6,755 nucleotides of DNA from JBGPFS01 sp041483455 (GCA_041483455.1 JBGPFS010000140.1:1-6755), one strand, 5' to 3'. Positions 1 through 5,836 are shown, counted from the first letter of the stretch. Notes: generated by a model not told the origin, from the sequence alone. Made by a program: numbers and translations.

Positions 1-1
1 C

Positions 2-781
2 GGGCTCGTCGACCAGCTCCTGGTCCTCCTCCGCCACGAAGGGGCCACCCACCTGGCCTGTGCCACCGACCGGGTGATCCGCTCGTTCCGGAACGACCTC
101 TACCCGGGCTACAAGACCGAGGCGGGGGTGCCGGCCCAGCTGCTGGCCCAGTTCCCGCTCGCCGAGCGGGCGATCGAGGCGCTCGGGATCGTCCTCTGGC
201 CGATGGTCGAGTTCGAGGCCGACGACGCCCTCGCAGCCGGGGCGGCCCGCTTCGCAGACCGACCGGAGGTCGACCGGATCCTCGTCTGCTCCGCGGACAA
301 GGACCTGGCCCAGACGGTCCGGGGCGGGCGGGTCGTCCTGCGCGACCGGCGTCGTCGGATCACCTACGACGAGGCCGGCGTCCGCGAGAAATGGGGCGTC
401 GCGCCGGCGTCGATCCCGGACCTCCTGGCCCTCGTCGGGGACAGCGCCGACGGGTATCCCGGCCTGCCCGGCTGGGGCGCGAAGACCTCGGCGACGGTCC
501 TGGACCGGTACGGCCACCTCGAGCAGATCCCCGCCTCGGCCGCGGCGTGGGAGGTGGCCGTGCGAGGCGCCGACGGGCTGGCGGGCACGCTCCGCGATCG
601 TCGGGACGAGGCGCTCCTCTACCGGACCCTCGCCCGACTCCGGCTCGACACGCCGATCCCGGAGCTGGAGCCCGAGGCGCTCCGCTGGCGGGGCGCCCGG
701 CGCGAGGCGTGGGAGGCCGTGTGCGATGAGCTGGGGCTGCCGTCCCGACGCGATCGGCCGCACCGCTGGCAGTCGGCCTGA
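2..781 (+). CDS. 5'-3' exonuclease (PIN/FEN-like 5' nuclease), 5' end cut by window
   Basis: Stand-alone 5'-3' exonuclease related to the N-terminal nuclease domain of DNA polymerase I, expected to remove 5' flaps or RNA primers during replication and repair. The frame is open from base 2, so the GTG at 74 is an internal Val and not a start; roughly 40-50 N-terminal residues lie outside the window. In the visible 259 residues: arch-type motif FRNDLYPGYK (29-38), metal-binding acidic EADD (72-75), DKD (99-101) and GDSADG (146-151), the last leading into a helix-3-turn-helix DNA-binding segment (about 144-172, GLPGWGAKT). The set of acidic residues seen looks intact, so an active nuclease is likely. 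There is no polymerase domain: it stops with TGA shortly after the nuclease fold. It converges with the IMPase-family gene with a 48-bp gap. Family assignment is firm; its role relative to a full-length Pol I elsewhere in the genome is inference. Confidence 0.9.
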   Translation, partial: GLVDQLLVLLRHEGATHLACATDRVIRSFRNDLYPGYKTEAGVPAQLLAQFPLAERAIEALGIVLWPMVEFEADDALAAGAARFADRPEVDRILVCSADKDLAQTVRGGRVVLRDRRRRITYDEAGVREKWGVAPASIPDLLALVGDSADGYPGLPGWGAKTSATVLDRYGHLEQIPASAAAWEVAVRGADGLAGTLRDRRDEALLYRTLARLRLDTPIPELEPEALRWRGARREAWEAVCDELGLPSRRDRPHRWQSA

Positions 782-829
782 CGGAGCGGGCGGGCCGACC
801 GGGCCTACCGGCACTCGGACCCGCGCCGC

Positions 830-1615
830 CTAGTCCGGCCGGACGAGCTCGAGGAGGCGTCCGTGGTGGGCCGGCGGAGCGGCCACGACGCCGAGCTCAC
901 CGCCCGGTCGCGCGAGGTCGAGGAACGGACCGCCGGCCAGGTCGCTGACCCGGGCCCCGGCGCATTCGGCGATCAGCCCGGCCGCCGCGACGTCCCAGGC
1001 CGAGAGCCCGTGGGTCTGGACGAAGGCATCGAACCGGCCGTTCGCCACGTAGGCCAGGGCGAGGGCGGCCGAGCCCAGCCGGCGGGAGACGCGGATCGCG
1101 TCCCGGATGGCGCGGAGCCGGGCCTCGAGGCGGGGCCCGTCGAGGGCGAGCGACACCACGAAGTCCGAGAGCAGCGGCTTCTCCGAGGCGCGGATCGGAC
1201 GCCCGTCGAGCGTGGCCGGGCCGCCGCGCCGGGCGGCGAACGTCTCGCCGCGAACCGGGTCGTGGATGACCCCGACGGCCGGTCGTCCGTCGCTGAGCAG
1301 GGCGACCGAGACGCAGAAGAACGGGATCCCATTCGCGTAGTTGATCGTGCCGTCGAGCGGGTCCACCACCCAGGTCCGCCCGGAGGTCCCGTCGGACGAC
1401 CCGGATTCCTCGGCCAGGATCGCGTCGGCCGGGAAGGTCGCCCGGATCGCCTCGAGGATCAGCGCCTCGGACAGATGGTCGACCTCGGTGACCACGTCCT
1501 TCGGTCGCTTGTGCTCGATCCGCTCGATCCGGCCGAGTCGCTCGATGAGCAGCTCGCCCGCCCGGACGGCGACCTCCGTGGCGAGCCGAAGCTCCATCTC
1601 GAGCGGTTCGGTCAC
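830..1615 (-). CDS. Inositol monophosphatase family protein
   Basis: Mg2+-dependent phosphomonoesterase of the IMPase/SuhB/CysQ superfamily, cytosolic. Family members hydrolyse inositol-1-phosphate, histidinol phosphate, PAP or fructose-1,6-bisphosphate; the exact substrate cannot be read from sequence. At 261 aa it has the usual length. All metal-site motifs are present: DVVTEVD (40-46), Glu-Glu at 69-70, WVVDPLDGTIN (82-92, metal-binding D85 and D88) and WDVAAAG (207-213). I chose the GTG start at 1615 because it overlaps the TGA of the upstream zinc-ribbon gene as GTGA, the classic translational-coupling layout. An ATG at 1597 (MELRLA...) is a possible alternative, and neither has a strong Shine-Dalgarno. 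The longer reading frame further upstream is only the shadow of the zinc-ribbon gene. It is last in a same-strand series with that gene and the methylthioadenosine phosphorylase. Family is certain, substrate unknown. Confidence 0.93.
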   Translation of the reverse strand: MTEPLEMELRLATEVAVRAGELLIERLGRIERIEHKRPKDVVTEVDHLSEALILEAIRATFPADAILAEESGSSDGTSGRTWVVDPLDGTINYANGIPFFCVSVALLSDGRPAVGVIHDPVRGETFAARRGGPATLDGRPIRASEKPLLSDFVVSLALDGPRLEARLRAIRDAIRVSRRLGSAALALAYVANGRFDAFVQTHGLSAWDVAAAGLIAECAGARVSDLAGGPFLDLARPGGELGVVAAPPAHHGRLLELVRPD

Positions 1616-2148
1616 GGCGTGTCGCAGTCGGTCGCGAGGGGCCTCAGCGCGGAACCGAGCGAGGTGACCTGCTTGGAGAAGACCGCAGTCTGACCCGGCT
1701 CGATCCTCGGACTCTCGACGTAGGCAGACTCGGGGCCGATCCCGGTGACGGTCGGATCGAAGACCCGACAGGTCGTCGATCCGCCGTTCGAGCCCGTGTT
1801 GGTGACCCGGAGCGTGACCGCCAGCCCCGGTGGCTCCGGGACGACGCCGGCGATCTCCGCCCGGAACGGCCCGATCCCGGCGATGGCGACCCGGCCAAGG
1901 ACGGCCAGCAGCGCGACGGCGACGACGACGGCCAGCAGGACCGTTCCGTGGGCCTGCGACGGGGCGGGTTCGGCCAGCCCGAGCGGGTTGCAGCGCTCGC
2001 ACATCGCGGTCCCGATCGGGACCGGGGCGCCGCAGCGGACACAGCCGTGGACGGGCTGGGCCTTCGGCTCGCGTACGGCGGCGGGACCGGAGGCGGCGGG
2101 GAGCGCGGAGGCGCCGTCCGGGGACGCGCCGGGCGTGGGCGGGCTCAT
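1612..2148 (-). CDS. Zinc-ribbon single-pass membrane protein, function unknown
   Basis: I do not recognise a named family. With the ATG at 2148 it is 178 aa: a Pro/Ala-rich N-terminus, a zinc ribbon with Cx2C (C36, C39) and a second Cx2C (C50, C53), one strongly hydrophobic membrane helix (about 68-90), then an extracytoplasmic domain of about 85 residues. That domain has beta-rich text (LAVTLRVTNTGSNGG) like the FxLYD/DUF-type domains of small Gram-positive and Chloroflexota membrane proteins, and two cysteines (127, 175) that could form a disulfide. Expected topology is zinc ribbon inside, domain outside. An in-frame ATG at 2220 would add 24 residues, but those codons have several T/A third positions (CTT, GTT, CGT, GAT, CGA), unlike the nearly all G/C third positions after 2148, so I prefer 2148. 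Its stop overlaps the start of the IMPase-family gene (GTGA). A real gene is well supported; the role is unknown. Confidence 0.75.
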   Translation of the reverse strand: MSPPTPGASPDGASALPAASGPAAVREPKAQPVHGCVRCGAPVPIGTAMCERCNPLGLAEPAPSQAHGTVLLAVVVAVALLAVLGRVAIAGIGPFRAEIAGVVPEPPGLAVTLRVTNTGSNGGSTTCRVFDPTVTGIGPESAYVESPRIEPGQTAVFSKQVTSLGSALRPLATDCDTP

Positions 2149-2155
2149 CGCCGGG

Positions 2156-2161
2156 ATGGTG
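2156..2161 (-). promoter_or_regulatory. Possible -10-like box before zinc-ribbon gene
   Basis: Read on the minus strand, CACCAT lies seven bases before the ATG at 2148, the distance expected for a leaderless transcript, and differs by one base from the TACCAT seen before the PPOX gene. The important first T of the -10 box is missing and no -35 is visible. The gene may instead be read only through from the phosphorylase. Confidence 0.15.
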
Positions 2162-2271
2162 ACACGAACCGGCCGAAGGGGTCGCCGGACGGTCCCCGAC
2201 CGACGATCCTGGCCCGTCATCGTCCCGGTCCGCTCACCGGCGGGCCGCCCGATGGGGCCGGTCCTCGGCTT

Positions 2272-3120
2272 CTAGAGGCCCGTCTCGAAGATCCGGATGT
2301 CGTCCGAGGCGACCGCCTGGCCGTCGCCCCGGGTGAACGCGAGCGCGTCGCGCGCCCCGAGCGCCTCCAGGTCCGCCGGGAAGCGCCGGATCATCTCGAG
2401 GACCACCTTCTGGATGCGGGCCGCATTCGTCTGGAAGACCTCGAGCACGTCGTGGGCGGTGACGGCCTCGGTCCCCTCGAACACGCCCGCGTCGAAGTCG
2501 GTGATCAGGCTGATGTTGACGACCGCCATCCCGAGCTCCCGGCACAGGTAGGCCTCCGGGTACTGGGTCATGTTGATGACCTCCCAGCCCGCCTCGCTGA
2601 ACCAGCGCGACTCGGCCTTGGTCGAGAACCGCGGGCCCTGGATGACGACCACGGTCCCCCGCTCGTGGACCGTGATGCCGTGCTCGCGGATGACCTCGAC
2701 GGCGATCCGGCGGAGCTCCGGGTCGTAGATCTCGGCGGCGCTCACGTGGCTGACGATCGGTCCGTCGAAGAACGTGTCGGCGCGCCCGTTGGTGCGGTCG
2801 ACGAACTGGTCGGCGACGACGAAATGGCCCGGCTCGACGTGCTTCTGGAGCGAGCCGGCGGCGCACGGGCTGATCACCGCCCGAACGCCCAGCGAGCGCA
2901 TCCCCCAGACGTTGGCCCGGTAGTCGATCCGGTGGGGCGGCAGCGTGTGCCGGCGCCCGTGGCGCGGCAGGAACGCGACCCGCCGGCCGCCGACCTCGGC
3001 CAGGAAGTAGCTGTCCGACGGCGGGCCGTACGGCGTGTCGACCTTGACCTCGCGGACGTCCTCCAGGAGCGAATAGAAGCCCGAGCCGCCGATGACCCCG
3101 ATCTCCGCTCGATCAGCCAC
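2272..3120 (-). CDS. mtnP: S-methyl-5'-thioadenosine phosphorylase (MTAP family)
   Basis: Splits 5'-methylthioadenosine with phosphate into adenine and 5-methylthioribose-1-phosphate, cytosolic, in methionine and purine salvage from polyamine and SAM by-products. At 282 aa it matches the length of MTAP proteins. Visible signatures: phosphate-binding GGSG (11-14), RHGRRHTLPPHRIDYRAN (53-70), QGPRFSTKAES (161-171), the ribose-contacting NMTQYPEA (183-190) and TDFD (207-210). The two Asp in TDFD are those that read the 6-amino group in adenine-specific members, where guanosine/inosine PNPs carry Asn, so MTA (or adenosine) is the likely substrate. The start is GTG at 3120, fixed by an AAGGAG seven bases upstream. 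The TAG at 2272 is 123 bp before the preferred zinc-ribbon start. The DUF1684 gene is divergent from it. No mtnA-type partner is visible here. A closely related MTIP (methylthioinosine) specificity cannot be fully excluded. Confidence 0.92.
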   Translation of the reverse strand: MADRAEIGVIGGSGFYSLLEDVREVKVDTPYGPPSDSYFLAEVGGRRVAFLPRHGRRHTLPPHRIDYRANVWGMRSLGVRAVISPCAAGSLQKHVEPGHFVVADQFVDRTNGRADTFFDGPIVSHVSAAEIYDPELRRIAVEVIREHGITVHERGTVVVIQGPRFSTKAESRWFSEAGWEVINMTQYPEAYLCRELGMAVVNISLITDFDAGVFEGTEAVTAHDVLEVFQTNAARIQKVVLEMIRRFPADLEALGARDALAFTRGDGQAVASDDIRIFETGL

Positions 3121-3127
3121 GCCAACG

Positions 3128-3133
3128 CTCCTT
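3128..3133 (-). promoter_or_regulatory. Strong Shine-Dalgarno of the phosphorylase gene
   Basis: AAGGAG on the minus strand, seven bases before the GTG start at 3120. It is the best ribosome binding site in the window and decides the non-ATG start. It contrasts with the + strand genes at 3239 and 5322, which have none. Confidence 0.7.
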
Positions 3134-3150
3134 CGCTCTGCCCACCGGTC

Positions 3151-3183
3151 CCGCCCGATCCGCCGCGGGCCCGTGCCGGGCGG
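3151..3183 (-). other. Hairpin in the leader of the phosphorylase mRNA
   Basis: A perfect 7-bp inverted repeat, CCGCCCG (3151-3157) and CGGGCGG (3177-3183), separated by 19 bases. If transcription starts near 3184 from the minus-strand TAGAAT box, the hairpin would sit at the extreme 5' end of the leader, well clear of the Shine-Dalgarno. It could stabilise the message. In DNA this rich in G and C such a stem can also arise by chance. Confidence 0.3.
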
Positions 3184-3190
3184 AGCGCCG

Positions 3191-3196
3191 ATTCTA
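3191..3196 (-). promoter_or_regulatory. Candidate -10 box for the phosphorylase operon
   Basis: On the minus strand TAGAAT matches TATAAT at five of six positions and is one of very few AT-rich spots in the intergenic region. It would give a leader of about 64 nt including the hairpin and the AAGGAG. No convincing -35 is visible at 16-18 bases upstream. It lies directly next to the oppositely oriented -35 of the DUF1684 promoter, so the two promoters would be back to back and could interfere. Confidence 0.35.
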
Positions 3197-3203
3197 GCCC
3201 CCG

Positions 3204-3232
3204 TTGTCGTCCCCGGGCCGCGCCGCTACCGT
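3204..3232 (+). promoter_or_regulatory. Promoter of DUF1684 gene, positioned for a leaderless mRNA
   Basis: TTGTCG (3204-3209) as -35, a 17-bp spacer, and TACCGT (3227-3232, TANNNT type) as -10. The ATG at 3239 begins seven bases after the last T of the -10, where transcription is expected to start, and there is no Shine-Dalgarno between. This predicts a leaderless transcript, a common arrangement in high-GC Gram-positive and related bacteria. Confidence 0.5.
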
Positions 3233-3238
3233 GCGTCC

Positions 3239-3970
3239 ATGCACCGGCCCGACGATCCCGCCGCTGAGGGCGGCCCGGCCGCCGAGGGCGACCTGACGGC
3301 GACGCTGGAGCTGGCCGGCTGGCGGCGCCGGATCGCCGAGCTGTACGCGGACGTCCGGGCCCTCGCCGAGGAGGACCCGACGCTCGCCTGGCGCCACTGG
3401 GTCGAGGTGCGCGAGCGGCTCTACCGGACCCATCCCAGCTCTCCGGTCCGGGCAGCCGACCGACCCACCTTCCGGGCCCGCCACTTCCCCTACGACCCGC
3501 GACTCCGGTTCGAGGTCGAGGTCGTGCCCGAGGTGAGCGATGGGCCACGCCCGGGCCTGACCGGCGGCGGGCCCGGCGGCGGGCTCGGCGGCTCGATCGG
3601 CGGAGCACTCGCCATCCCGAACAGCGGGACCGAGGCCCTGGCGTTCCGGCGCGTCGGGTCGGTGGAGCTGCCGCTGCCCGAAGGGCCGCGCCGCCTCGGC
3701 CTCTTCTGGCTCCAGGCCTACGCGGGCGGGCTCTTCCTGCCGTTCCGGGACGCGACGAACGGGAACGAGACGTACGGTGCCGGGCGCTACCTGCTCGATG
3801 CCGCGAAGAGCGCCGACCTCGGCGGCGATCCCGGGCGGCGGACCCTCATCCTCGACCTCAACTTCGCCTACCAGCCGTCGTGCGCCTTCGATCCGCGCTG
3901 GGCCTGCCCGCTCGCCCCGCCGGAGAACCGGCTCGACGTCGCGATCCGGGCCGGGGAGCGGATCGCCTGA
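3239..3970 (+). CDS. DUF1684 domain protein
   Basis: A 243-aa soluble protein of the DUF1684 family; no reaction is established for it. Family landmarks: N-terminal WRRRIAELY (28-36) with a following charged helix; FLPFRDATNGNETYGAGRY (166-184); and the C-terminal block LDLNFAYQPSCAF (205-217), WACPLAPPENRL (221-232), IRAGER (236-241). Two conserved-looking Cys (215, 223) flank this block, which may bind a metal or ligand, though that is inference. I see no signal peptide or membrane helix. A glycine-rich stretch (about 106-122) sits between the N-terminal helical part and the beta-rich core and looks like an insert. The start is the ATG at 3239, which places a promoter exactly upstream; the open frame continues to 3092 but overlaps the divergent phosphorylase gene. 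It converges with the DoxX-Rieske gene, with 24 bp between stops. Confidence 0.88.
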   Translation: MHRPDDPAAEGGPAAEGDLTATLELAGWRRRIAELYADVRALAEEDPTLAWRHWVEVRERLYRTHPSSPVRAADRPTFRARHFPYDPRLRFEVEVVPEVSDGPRPGLTGGGPGGGLGGSIGGALAIPNSGTEALAFRRVGSVELPLPEGPRRLGLFWLQAYAGGLFLPFRDATNGNETYGAGRYLLDAAKSADLGGDPGRRTLILDLNFAYQPSCAFDPRWACPLAPPENRLDVAIRAGERIA

Positions 3971-3994
3971 GCGGGACCGGGACCGTTCGGTGGA

Positions 3995-5182
3995 CTACCC
4001 GACCAGGCTGATCCGACCGGTCGACTGGTCGATCGTGATCGGGAGCGCGGTGAGCGGCTGGTTCGTGGGGCCGCCGACGACCGCAGCCGACTGGCTCGGG
4101 TCGAATGCTGCGCCGTGGCAGGGGCAGAGCAGGAGCCCCGAGGGCGGATCGAACCCGACCGTGCAACCGGCGTGGGTGCAGACCGCGTCGAACGCGACGA
4201 TCTTGCCGCTGGCGAGCTTCACGAGCACGCCCGGATCGCCGGTGGACGGGACGGTGAAGACGAGCGAACCCTGCTGGTTGAGATCGGCCAGCTTCCCGAT
4301 CGCCGGCCCGCTCGGCGTGGCTGTCGGCCTGGGGGTGGGCGGCGCCTGCGTCGCGCGGGGGGAAGGGTGCGGCGCACCCGCGGACGGGGACGCCCCGGCA
4401 CTCGCGCCCGTGGAAGGGGACGGAGTGGCTGCTCCGGCGACGTCGCTCGGAGCAGGCGTGGGGCTGGCGCCCGTCGACCCGAACGCGCTCGCGTCGCTCT
4501 CGCGTCCGCGGAGCGTCCCGGCGACGCCGGCAAGAGAGGCGAGGACGACCGCGGCGGCGCCCACGACCAGGGCCTCCAGCAGGGCCCGACGGCTCTGGTC
4601 CATCGGTGCCGCGGGCGCGGCCGGACCCGGTCGCCGATCGCGCGGGCGACGTCCGTCGCGCCGGTCTCGCCGGCCGCGGATCGAGTCGCGGATCGGCTCC
4701 GGCGCACCCGCGCCGAACCCGATCGCGGCGAGGATCCGACCGTCGAGGACGTACAGCCCGCCGTGGCCCGCGAGGGCGAGCGTGATCCAGCCGAGGGCGT
4801 ACGGCAGGTCGGGTCCGTAGTAGTAGGGCTTCACGGCCCACGACGCGGTCAGCCAGAAGAGGAGCGAGAGGGCGGCCCCGCCGGCGGCGGCGACCCGGTA
4901 GAGGAGGCCGGTCAGGGCGGCCAGCCCGATCCCGATCTCGGCGACCGCGATCAGGATCCCGAACAGGAGCGGGAACGGCACGGCGACGAGCCCGATCAGC
5001 GGGCCGAGCGGCGAGGCATGGCTGAACGCGTCGAGCTGGGCCCCGATCGAGCCCGGTCCGCTCGACCGGAGGAAGGCCGGATCGAGGAACTTGTCGACAC
5101 CGGCGTAGATGAAGGTCGCGCCGAAGAAGAACCGGAGCGGGAGGAGGGCGCGCTGGAGGGGCTCGCGCCGGGCTTCGATCAC
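3995..5182 (-). CDS. DoxX/DoxD membrane domain fused to a Rieske [2Fe-2S] domain
   Basis: A 395-aa membrane redox fusion. Residues 1-155 are a DoxX-like/TQO small-subunit DoxD domain with about four membrane helices (about 13-30, 66-92, 96-117, 126-146) and the family's FIYAGVDKFLDP and AEIGIGLA texts. A basic stretch (164-185) is followed by a twin-arginine-like SRRALLE and a fifth helix (about 200-222), then a Pro/Ser/Ala-rich linker (about 236-295). The C-terminal Rieske domain has cluster ligands C335 and H337 (CTHAGC) and C353 and H356 (CPCHG), plus the pair C340/C355 expected to form the stabilising disulfide. The cluster should lie on the outer face of the membrane. DoxD belongs to thiosulfate:quinone oxidoreductase, so quinone-linked electron transfer is plausible but not shown. 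The GTG start at 5182 has AGAGG five bases upstream. An ATG at 4603 could start a separate Rieske protein but has no ribosome site, and the frame is continuous. It is divergent from the PPOX gene. Confidence 0.87.
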   Translation of the reverse strand: MIEARREPLQRALLPLRFFFGATFIYAGVDKFLDPAFLRSSGPGSIGAQLDAFSHASPLGPLIGLVAVPFPLLFGILIAVAEIGIGLAALTGLLYRVAAAGGAALSLLFWLTASWAVKPYYYGPDLPYALGWITLALAGHGGLYVLDGRILAAIGFGAGAPEPIRDSIRGRRDRRDGRRPRDRRPGPAAPAAPMDQSRRALLEALVVGAAAVVLASLAGVAGTLRGRESDASAFGSTGASPTPAPSDVAGAATPSPSTGASAGASPSAGAPHPSPRATQAPPTPRPTATPSGPAIGKLADLNQQGSLVFTVPSTGDPGVLVKLASGKIVAFDAVCTHAGCTVGFDPPSGLLLCPCHGAAFDPSQSAAVVGGPTNQPLTALPITIDQSTGRISLVG

Positions 5183-5187
5183 ATGGG

Positions 5188-5192
5188 CCTCT
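5188..5192 (-). promoter_or_regulatory. Ribosome binding site of DoxX-Rieske gene
   Basis: AGAGG on the minus strand, five bases before the GTG at 5182. It supports that start: the ATG two bases earlier (5184) runs straight into TGA and cannot be used. Confidence 0.45.
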
Positions 5193-5309
5193 GGGCATCG
5201 GTGCGGCCGTCCCTGGCGCGGCCGGTCGTCATCCGTCGGCGTGAGTCTGGCAGCCCCAGGTTGTCGCTCGGCCGCCGGTTCGGTGGAGATTCCTTCACGG
5301 ACGCTCGGC

Positions 5310-5315
5310 TACCAT
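5310..5315 (+). promoter_or_regulatory. Candidate -10 box of the PPOX gene (leaderless layout)
   Basis: TACCAT fits the TANNNT form of the -10 and ends six bases before the ATG at 5322, exactly as TACCGT does before the DUF1684 gene. Both are preceded by GC (GCTACC). There is no Shine-Dalgarno before this ATG. No recognisable -35 is found 16-18 bases upstream, so support is weaker than for the first promoter. Confidence 0.38.
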
Positions 5316-5321
5316 CGTACG

Positions 5322-5759
5322 ATGACCAGCCCGCCCCCGGCCACGTCGGCCATGCCCGCGGCCGTCCGCGCCTTCCTCACCGACGAGCTCCGGTTCGCCA
5401 TCGCATCGACGCTCGACCCCGACGGCGCGTCCCACCAGGCGGTCGTCTGGTACCGACTCGACGGCGAGACCGTGGTCGTCAACAGCGCGAACGGTCGACG
5501 CTGGCCGGCGAACCTGCGCCGCGATCCGAGGATCAGCCTGGCGGTCGTCGACGGGTACGCCTGGGTCGCCGTCCGCGGCACCGTCGAGATCGTCGACGAC
5601 CAGGCCATCGCCCAGGCCGACATCGCCGAGATGGCTCGACGCTACCACGCCGACGAACCGGCCACGGCCGAGCGGCTCATCCACGATCAGTTCGAGCGCC
5701 AGCACCGGGTCACCTTCCGGATCCGGGCCGAGCGGTTCGCCGTGCACCTCGACGAGTGA
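5322..5759 (+). CDS. PPOX-class flavin/F420-binding protein (pyridoxamine 5'-phosphate oxidase-like)
   Basis: A 145-aa single-domain split-barrel protein of the pyridoxamine-phosphate-oxidase-like superfamily, most like the short F420-dependent Rv1155 type. Seen: FAIASTLDPDGASHQAVVWY (25-44), the usual first strands with a DGxxH/P turn; then VVVNSANGRRWPANLRRDPR (51-70), the cofactor-phosphate-binding segment followed by ISLAVVDG; and a final VTFRIRAERFAVHL strand (130-143). Members bind F420 or FMN and reduce or oxidise small substrates, or act as cofactor-binding proteins of unknown role, usually as cytosolic dimers. Cofactor and substrate cannot be fixed here. I start at the ATG at 5322 because it matches the family N-terminus and sits just after the -10-like box; an ATG at 5352 (MPAAVRAF) is an alternative. 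The open frame extends back to 5109 but would overlap the divergent DoxX-Rieske gene. It converges with the PLP enzyme. Confidence 0.87.
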   Translation: MTSPPPATSAMPAAVRAFLTDELRFAIASTLDPDGASHQAVVWYRLDGETVVVNSANGRRWPANLRRDPRISLAVVDGYAWVAVRGTVEIVDDQAIAQADIAEMARRYHADEPATAERLIHDQFERQHRVTFRIRAERFAVHLDE

Positions 5760-5766
5760 CGGGCGC

Positions 5767-5788
5767 CGCGATCCGAGGCCGGATCGCG
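5767..5788. terminator. Hairpin between convergent genes, possible bidirectional terminator
   Basis: CGCGATCC and GGATCGCG form a perfect 8-bp stem, extended by one G-C pair to nine, closing a four-base AGGC loop. It begins eight bases after the PPOX stop and lies about 28 bases beyond the stop of the opposing PLP-enzyme gene. There is no T-run on either side, so it is not a classic intrinsic terminator. U-less hairpins are often invoked in high-GC genomes; it could also protect 3' ends. Confidence 0.45.
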
Positions 5789-5836
5789 CGATGAGCGCGG
5801 GCGATGAGCCGGGCGATCAGCCGGGCGGATAGCCGA
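5788..5836. repeat. Imperfect 12-bp tandem repeat, four units
   Basis: Four consecutive units: GCGATGAGCGCGG (5788-5800), GCGATGAGCCGG (5801-5812), GCGATCAGCCGG (5813-5824) and GCGGATAGCCGA (5825-5836). The third unit contains the stop codon of the minus-strand PLP enzyme and the fourth lies in its last codons. It probably arose by slippage. The first unit touches the right arm of the neighbouring hairpin. Confidence 0.5.

Noticed and set aside
782..829. Terminator in the gap between exonuclease and IMPase-family gene
   Set aside because: Only stems of four to five pairs with poor loops can be drawn; nothing convincing.
3121..3238. SAM- or methionine-related riboswitch in the phosphorylase leader
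   Set aside because: The leader is only about 64 nt and shows one simple stem; no conserved riboswitch core could be recognised.
1948..3267. 439-codon open frame on the + strand
   Set aside because: It is antisense to the methylthioadenosine phosphorylase and the zinc-ribbon gene, and it has no recognisable motif.
4000..4031. Inverted repeat CGACCAG ... CTGGTCG about 30 bp past the DUF1684 stop, as a terminator
   Set aside because: It lies inside the coding end of the DoxX-Rieske gene with an 18-base loop and no T-run; chance pairing is as likely.
3995..4603. Separate Rieske gene starting at ATG 4603
   Set aside because: The frame runs on without a stop into the DoxX domain, and there is no ribosome site before that ATG. 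A fusion is the simpler reading, though an internal start cannot be excluded.
3858..5198. 446-codon open frame on the minus strand
   Set aside because: It is in another frame of the same strand as the DoxX-Rieske fusion, whose Rieske and membrane motifs are clear. The alternative reads as Arg/Pro-rich noise.
5261..5266. TTGTCG as -35 for the PPOX gene, echoing the one before DUF1684
   Set aside because: It is 43 bases from the TACCAT box, far too distant, and nothing like a -10 follows it at 17 bases.
4115..5794. 559-codon open frame on the + strand
   Set aside because: It lies antisense to the DoxX-Rieske gene and out of frame over the PPOX gene. Its translation is Arg/Gly/Pro-rich with no domain, a usual shadow in GC-rich DNA.
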